DNA of 10,557 bases from the NCBI GenBank assembly GCA_036384215.1, contig DASVMX010000462.1, positions 1 to 10,557 on the forward strand, read 5' to 3'. This document shows positions 7,269-10,557 of this stretch, piece after piece (position 1 is the first letter of the stretch; every line of letters begins with the position of its first letter). The notes below the pieces were generated by a model. The model worked only from the letters and a program-made list of their open reading frames with translations, searched no databases and was not told where the DNA came from. Source of the stretch: Paraktedonobacter sp036384215 (GTDB lineage Bacteria > Chloroflexota > Ktedonobacteria > Ktedonobacterales > Ktedonobacteraceae). The position numbers were made by a program, and so were the translations under genes.

Positions 7269-7385
7269 CGGGAGGCAAGCTCCCTGTTTTGAGAAGACGA
7301 GCGAGGGGCGAGCATTTGAGGCGGTTTCACCGCCTCAAATGCTCGCCCCTCGCTCGTCTTCTCAAAACAGGGAGCTTGCCTCCCG
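7269..7385. repeat. perfect 57-bp inverted repeat (foldback element, copy 1)
   Basis: Positions 7269-7325 are the exact reverse complement of 7329-7385, with loop TTC at 7326-7328. I checked it base by base and found no mismatch. The outer end CGGGAGGCAAGCTCCCT can itself fold (GGGAG with CTCCC around GCAAG). The same outer end recurs at 10460. The element lies between the FHA gene and the rpmH promoter. No T-run follows, no target duplication is evident, and it encodes nothing credible. Confidence 0.97.
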
Positions 7386-7419
7386 CTGGTCTAAAAACGG
7401 AACCTCCACCCTTGCTTTC

Positions 7420-7434
7420 CCGTATATAATACGG
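7420..7434. promoter_or_regulatory. 15-bp palindrome containing TATAAT, possible operator
   Basis: CCGTAT and ATACGG flank a central ATA, and the centre includes TATAAT (7425-7430). No -35 box is found at a suitable distance. It lies about 100 nt upstream of the rpmH -35 box. Another small dyad, ATCGAG/CTCGAT (7438-7453), follows. The function is uncertain; apart from these dyads I see nothing in 7386-7524. Confidence 0.3.
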
Positions 7435-7524
7435 AAGATCGAGATGACTCGATTAAATGAGTGAACCGATGAGAGAGTGTGCTGACTTCGCATGGTGTGA
7501 TGGTCCCAGGTTTGGGTTGCCTGA

Positions 7525-7554
7525 TTGACAGCGCATAGGTTTAGCCGCTATAAT
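7525..7554 (+). promoter_or_regulatory. consensus sigma70-type promoter of the rpmH operon
   Basis: TTGACA (7525-7530) and TATAAT (7549-7554) both match the consensus exactly, with an 18-nt spacer. The predicted start near 7561 gives a leader of about 33 nt before rpmH. Such a strong promoter suits a ribosomal protein operon. Confidence 0.9.
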
Positions 7555-7593
7555 TGACAAGACAATTTTAAGTGGAGGAGTACAGGGTTTTTT

Positions 7594-7728
7594 ATGAAAC
7601 GCACCTGGCAACCCAAGCGCATTCCGCGCAAACGCGAACATGGTTTCATGAAACGCATGTCGACCCGCAATGGTCGCCGCGTTCTAAAAGCTCGCCGCGC
7701 CAAAGGGCGCTGGAAGCTGACCATTTAG
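7594..7728 (+). CDS. rpmH: 50S ribosomal protein L34
   Basis: This 44-residue, very basic protein begins MKRTWQPKR and contains the family core GFMKRMSTRNGRRVLKARRAKG. This is the normal length and pattern of L34, a small protein of the large ribosomal subunit that binds 23S rRNA. The start is fixed by the conserved N-terminus. A GGAGGAG stretch (7574-7580) lies 13 nt upstream, which is rather far; AGGG (7584-7587) is closer. It is the first gene of the conserved operon, directly behind a consensus promoter and 33 nt before rnpA. Confidence 0.97.
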   Translation: MKRTWQPKRIPRKREHGFMKRMSTRNGRRVLKARRAKGRWKLTI

Positions 7729-7761
7729 TTCAGTTCGCTATATTACTGGTATTAGAATAGA

Positions 7762-8133
7762 GTGGCACTCAATCGTGCATTACGCCTGCGAAAAAGTAGT
7801 GAGTTTCAGCGGGTTCGGCAGCAGGGACGTAGCATCACGTCTCGGCTGCTTATCCTTGCATGGACATCAAACGAAGTAGCGCAGCTACGCGTCGGATTCG
7901 TGGTGAGTAAACGCGTTTCTAAGCACGCGGTCGAGCGAAATCGCCTGAAACGCCTCCTTGGTGAGGCGCTCAGGCCCTTCCTGCCGGAGCTAGCCCCCGG
8001 CTGGGATCTTGTGCTGACCGTGCGCCAGAGCGCGCTTAGCGCTGACTTGCACACGCTTGAACAGGACATTCCCGAGTTACTGCGCCGGGCGCGTTTGCTC
8101 GTCCCGGCACAGCAACAGGATGTGAAGAGTTAG
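7762..8133 (+). CDS. rnpA: ribonuclease P protein component
   Basis: This 123-residue basic protein is the RNase P protein, which helps the catalytic RNA remove 5' leaders from pre-tRNA. The signature is clear: RVGFVVSKRVSKHAVERNRLKR (43-64) includes the conserved RNR core (Arg59-Arg61). The N-terminal LRLRKSSEFQRV is also typical, and the length matches the family. GTG at 7762 is the first possible start after an in-frame stop at 7753-7755. No Shine-Dalgarno sequence is visible, so translation may be coupled to rpmH or be weak by design. Its place between rpmH and yidD is the conserved one. Confidence 0.95.
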   Translation: MALNRALRLRKSSEFQRVRQQGRSITSRLLILAWTSNEVAQLRVGFVVSKRVSKHAVERNRLKRLLGEALRPFLPELAPGWDLVLTVRQSALSADLHTLEQDIPELLRRARLLVPAQQQDVKS

Positions 8134-8153
8134 TAGGACCGAGGGACACGGCA

Positions 8154-8378
8154 GTGAAATACGTCGCTCTTTTTCTCATTCGTCTTTATCAACACACGCT
8201 GTCGGTCGTTCTACCCTCATCGTGTCGGTTTACTCCCTCATGCTCACAGTATGGGTATGAGGCCATACAACGTTTTGGCTTTTTCCGCGGTGGTTGGATG
8301 GCCGCGAAACGCATCGGTCGTTGTCATCCTTTCTATCACGGCGATCTCTACGATCCGGTCCCAGAACGGCTCGGCTGA
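8154..8378 (+). CDS. yidD: membrane protein insertion efficiency factor YidD
   Basis: This 74-residue protein carries the YidD signature CRFTPSCSQYGYEA (24-37) and the later GRCHPF (56-60), with conserved Cys24, Cys30 and Cys57. The N-terminal part (3-20) is hydrophobic to amphipathic and would lie on the inner membrane face. YidD assists YidC-dependent insertion of membrane proteins. GTG at 8154 is supported by GAGGGA (8141-8146), 7 nt upstream. It lies 20 nt after rnpA and 28 nt before yidC, in the conserved order. Confidence 0.95.
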   Translation: MKYVALFLIRLYQHTLSVVLPSSCRFTPSCSQYGYEAIQRFGFFRGGWMAAKRIGRCHPFYHGDLYDPVPERLG

Positions 8379-8406
8379 CTAGATTGAGGAAGGTAGGAAA
8401 GCTCTC

Positions 8407-9447
8407 GTGGGTGAGATAGGTTACTTTTTCAATATCATCTTTACTTTTCCCATCTTTAATGTTCTGATGCTCCTGGATCGCGTCTTTGGCGATTTTGGTC
8501 TATCCATTATCGTACTGACGCTGGTTGTCCGGCTGTGTCTCTTCCCTCTGACGCTTAAACAACTTCGTTCGACCAAGGCTACCCAGGCGATTCAGCCGCT
8601 GATGGCTGATATTCGCAAGAAATATACGGACCCGCGCGAACAATCCGCTGAAATGCAGAGGCTGTATAAGGAATACGGGATTAATCCCCTGGCGGGTTGT
8701 CTGCCTCTGCTGGTTCAGTTGCCAATTCTGTATGGCATGTACGGGGCCATGAGGCAGGTACTGACAAACGGAACGATCAAACTTGCTGATATTAACAATC
8801 TCATCTATCCGTTTCTGCCGAAGTTCCAGGCGGTCCCGGATTTTAATCTGCGCTGGTTCACTTTTATCAATGCTGGTTGGCATATCTCGCTGGCTCAGCC
8901 GGACCCGACGCATATCCTGCCGGTGCTGGCCGCTCTGGCGACGTTTGTCCAGTTGCGTATGTCTCAGGCCCGCGCGGCCCAGCAGCGCGCGACCAGTGGC
9001 GCCGCGAAAAGTTCGCAGTCTGACATGATGACGCAGCAGATGCAGATCATGTCCTTTATCATGCCAATTGTCACGGGTTTCATAGCCTGGAGTTTCCCGG
9101 CTGGCCTGGCGCTGTACTGGACAACTACGTCGGTCTTCAGCATGGTGCAGCAGTACTTTGTGACCGGTTGGGGCTCGCTGTTCTCTCTGCCCAGTTTTCT
9201 CGGTGGCACGAGCGCTGACAAGCCGAAAGAGGATCTGAAGGCATCGACGAGCGAGACGCGCCGGGAACGGGCTTCAATTGACCGGGTGGTCGATTCCAGC
9301 GCGGAGGTTGTGAACGAAAAGAACACACGGCCCGCGGGCACCGGCTACTCAGGCTCGAATGGATCATCGACGCGGCGGCGGCGGCCTCAGAGCGCGTCAG
9401 CGCGGCGTCGTGGCAATGTTCCGAAACGCAATGCATCGCGTAGCTAA
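8407..9447 (+). CDS. yidC: YidC/Oxa1/Alb3 membrane protein insertase
   Basis: This 346-residue protein inserts and folds inner-membrane proteins. Residues 5-25 form a hydrophobic or amphipathic N-terminal helix. The first conserved membrane helix (31-50) carries Arg42, the groove arginine of the family. The charged cytoplasmic hairpin is at about 51-92, followed by helices near 93-117, about 145-183 (two segments) and 212-247; FPAGLALYW (230-238) is the conserved closing motif. It lacks the large periplasmic domain of Gram-negative YidC and shows no lipobox, so it is the short type. The C-terminal tail (270-346) is hydrophilic and ends in an Arg-rich stretch (323-345), a likely ribosome contact. 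GTG at 8407 is preceded by GAGGAAGG (8386-8393). Segment borders are by eye. Confidence 0.95.
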   Translation: MGEIGYFFNIIFTFPIFNVLMLLDRVFGDFGLSIIVLTLVVRLCLFPLTLKQLRSTKATQAIQPLMADIRKKYTDPREQSAEMQRLYKEYGINPLAGCLPLLVQLPILYGMYGAMRQVLTNGTIKLADINNLIYPFLPKFQAVPDFNLRWFTFINAGWHISLAQPDPTHILPVLAALATFVQLRMSQARAAQQRATSGAAKSSQSDMMTQQMQIMSFIMPIVTGFIAWSFPAGLALYWTTTSVFSMVQQYFVTGWGSLFSLPSFLGGTSADKPKEDLKASTSETRRERASIDRVVDSSAEVVNEKNTRPAGTGYSGSNGSSTRRRRPQSASARRRGNVPKRNASRS

Positions 9448-9516
9448 ACATAGGATGTCCGGTCCCGGCAGCTTACGGCTTGCCAGGGGTAAGAAATACA
9501 TGGAGGCAACAAAACC

Positions 9517-10440
9517 GTGGAAAGCATTGAGGTAAGTGGCAAAAGTGTTGATGATGCTCTGTTGCAGGCATTGGTGCGTTTGCATAAACGTCGCGACGAG
9601 GTAGATGTCACGATTTTGCAGGAGCCTGCGCGCGGCGGCGCGTTTGGGATTGGCGGCAAGGAAGCCCGCATCCGCGTCACTGTCCTTCCACCGCGTAGCA
9701 GCGCCGTGATCACTCCTGAGATGGCCGACGCGCTTCTTGGCCCCGATGACGAAGAGCTGTACGAGGACGAGGAACTGGATGAAGGTGAGGAGGACGAAGA
9801 GTTCGAGGACGAAGAGTTCGAGGACGAGGACGAGGAATACGAGGACGAGGAAGAGGAGTTCGTAGGGGAATACGAGCCTGCATCCTACCAGCCCGCTCTG
9901 CCACTGACCCAGGCCATAAGTGAGATTGGGCAGATCACCGTGGCGGAAGGTGAGATGCAGGAGGTCGAGAATCCCAGCACTGAGGATATCGATGTCACGG
10001 TGGATGTTCTGCGGCATATTTTGCAATACATGAACATCCGCGCGAGCATCCAGGTGCGTGCGCAGAGTCCGCTGACGCTGAACATTCAGGGGATGAACGA
10101 GAACCTGGGCCTGCTGATCGGGCGGCGCGGCGAGACCCTGGCAGCGCTTCAGCTCCTGGTCAGCCTGATTGTCAGCCATCGTACCAAGCACCGCATGCGC
10201 ATTATCGTGGACGCGGAGAACTATCGCGAGCGCCGCGAGGAGAACCTGCGCTCGCTGGCTCAGCGCGTGGCACAACAGGTACGCAACTATCGGCGTTCTA
10301 TCGCGCTTGAGGCCATGCCTCCGCACGAGCGGCGCATTGTCCATATCGCGCTGGCAGATAGCAAAGATATCAGCACTGAGAGCATCGGCGAAGGTGATGC
10401 GCGTCGCGTGGTGATCTCTTTGAAACGCGTCGGACGTTAA
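9517..10440 (+). CDS. jag: RNA-binding protein Jag/KhpB (Jag-N, KH, R3H)
   Basis: This 307-residue protein has a Jag-N domain (1-55, with GGAFGIGGKEARIRV), an extremely acidic linker (77-118), a KH domain (about 158-235) with GRRG at 202-205, and an R3H domain (about 240-305) with ERRIVH, giving Arg272 and His276. KH and R3H domains bind single-stranded RNA; KhpB partners KhpA in several Gram-positive bacteria and affects cell elongation and division. The GTG start follows TGGAGG (9501-9506) at 10 nt. It is the last visible gene of the rpmH operon, 69 nt after yidC, and a large hairpin starts 19 nt past its stop. The acidic linker is unusually long and aromatic-spaced. Confidence 0.94.
   Translation: MESIEVSGKSVDDALLQALVRLHKRRDEVDVTILQEPARGGAFGIGGKEARIRVTVLPPRSSAVITPEMADALLGPDDEELYEDEELDEGEEDEEFEDEEFEDEDEEYEDEEEEFVGEYEPASYQPALPLTQAISEIGQITVAEGEMQEVENPSTEDIDVTVDVLRHILQYMNIRASIQVRAQSPLTLNIQGMNENLGLLIGRRGETLAALQLLVSLIVSHRTKHRMRIIVDAENYRERREENLRSLAQRVAQQVRNYRRSIALEAMPPHERRIVHIALADSKDISTESIGEGDARRVVISLKRVGR
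9790..9819 (+). repeat. two tandem 15-bp repeats in the jag acidic linker
   Basis: GAGGACGAAGAGTTC occurs twice without a gap (9790-9804 and 9805-9819) and encodes EDEEF twice (residues 92-101). A diverged third unit follows. The linker probably grew by in-frame slippage. Confidence 0.85.
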
Positions 10441-10459
10441 CCAGCCATGATAAACAAAA

Positions 10460-10557
10460 CGGGAGGCAAGCTCCCTTTGTATGGATGAGATGGGATGGAG
10501 CGGGCTGTGGAACAGCCCGCGCCATCCCATCTCATCCATACAAAGGGAGCTTGCCTC
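10460..10557. repeat. large inverted repeat (foldback element, copy 2, cut by window end)
   Basis: Positions 10463-10508 pair with 10512-10557 around loop GGA (10509-10511), with a single A-G mismatch (10499/10521). The stem would continue to 10460/10560 outside the window. The outer end from 10457 is identical over 20 nt to 7266-7285, while the inner arm is unrelated to copy 1. It follows the jag stop codon by 19 nt and probably marks the operon end. Confidence 0.93.

Noticed and set aside
7329..7400. Rho-independent terminator at the large hairpin
   Set aside because: The stem is far longer than usual and no T-run follows the right arm. It may still end transcription in another way, but the classical signature is missing.
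7572..7760. Small plus-strand frame overlapping rpmH
   Set aside because: It is out of frame with the conserved L34 sequence and has no family resemblance.
9397..10539. Long open frame of 380 codons on the minus strand
   Set aside because: It lies opposite jag, which has clear Jag-N, KH and R3H motifs. The minus frame arises from the codon bias and acidic repeats, shows no known motif, and runs into the foldback element.
7269..10557. rpmH operon as cargo of a composite transposon bounded by the two foldback elements
   Set aside because: Each element is a complete palindrome in itself, no transposase lies between them, and the enclosed genes are core genes in their conserved order.
1..10557. 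CRISPR array, tRNA, rRNA or riboswitch
   Set aside because: No regularly spaced direct repeats, cloverleaf, rRNA or recognisable aptamer core was found on reading both strands.

Overview
The window reads as a moderately GC-rich chromosomal segment, probably from a member of the Chloroflexota (Ktedonobacteria-like is my best guess). That rests on the density of soluble zinc-ribbon Ser/Thr kinase, PP2C, VWA and FHA proteins, a short YidC with no visible lipoprotein signal, and many large intergenic hairpins. The taxonomic call is an inference, not a measurement. All supported genes lie on the + strand.

Region 1 (1-7265) is a protein-phosphorylation island in two probable transcription units. 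Unit A has a good sigma70-type promoter (57-85), then a PP2C phosphatase (131-1024), a Ser/Thr kinase with zinc ribbon and TPR domain (1045-3195), and a second PP2C with two zinc ribbons (3244-5085). The second PP2C also carries what looks like a degenerate kinase N-lobe. A 140-bp block of five consecutive hairpins (5097-5239) follows. Unit B is a VWA-domain protein with an intact MIDAS (5380-6618) and a double zinc-ribbon FHA protein (6669-7265). Kinase writer, two PP2C erasers, an FHA phosphothreonine reader and a VWA scaffold together form a complete cytosolic signalling set with no visible membrane anchor. It recalls the TerY-P triad (VWA + PP2C + kinase) and the PpkA/PppA/Fha set of type VI secretion, but no Ter or T6SS genes are in view.

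Region 2 (7269-7385) is a perfect 57-bp inverted repeat with a 3-nt loop, three bases past the FHA stop codon. A second element of the same kind begins at 10460 and is cut by the window end. The two share an identical 20-nt outer end, but their inner arms are unrelated in sequence while each remains self-complementary. This is the most unusual feature of the window.

Region 3 (7525-10440) is the conserved rpmH-rnpA-yidD-yidC-jag operon behind a consensus promoter (TTGACA, 18 nt, TATAAT). It makes ribosomal protein L34, the RNase P protein, the YidD/YidC membrane insertion pair and the RNA-binding protein Jag/KhpB. The usual neighbour dnaA is not present, and no DnaA box was seen in the rpmH upstream region. 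The phosphorylation island occupies that side instead.
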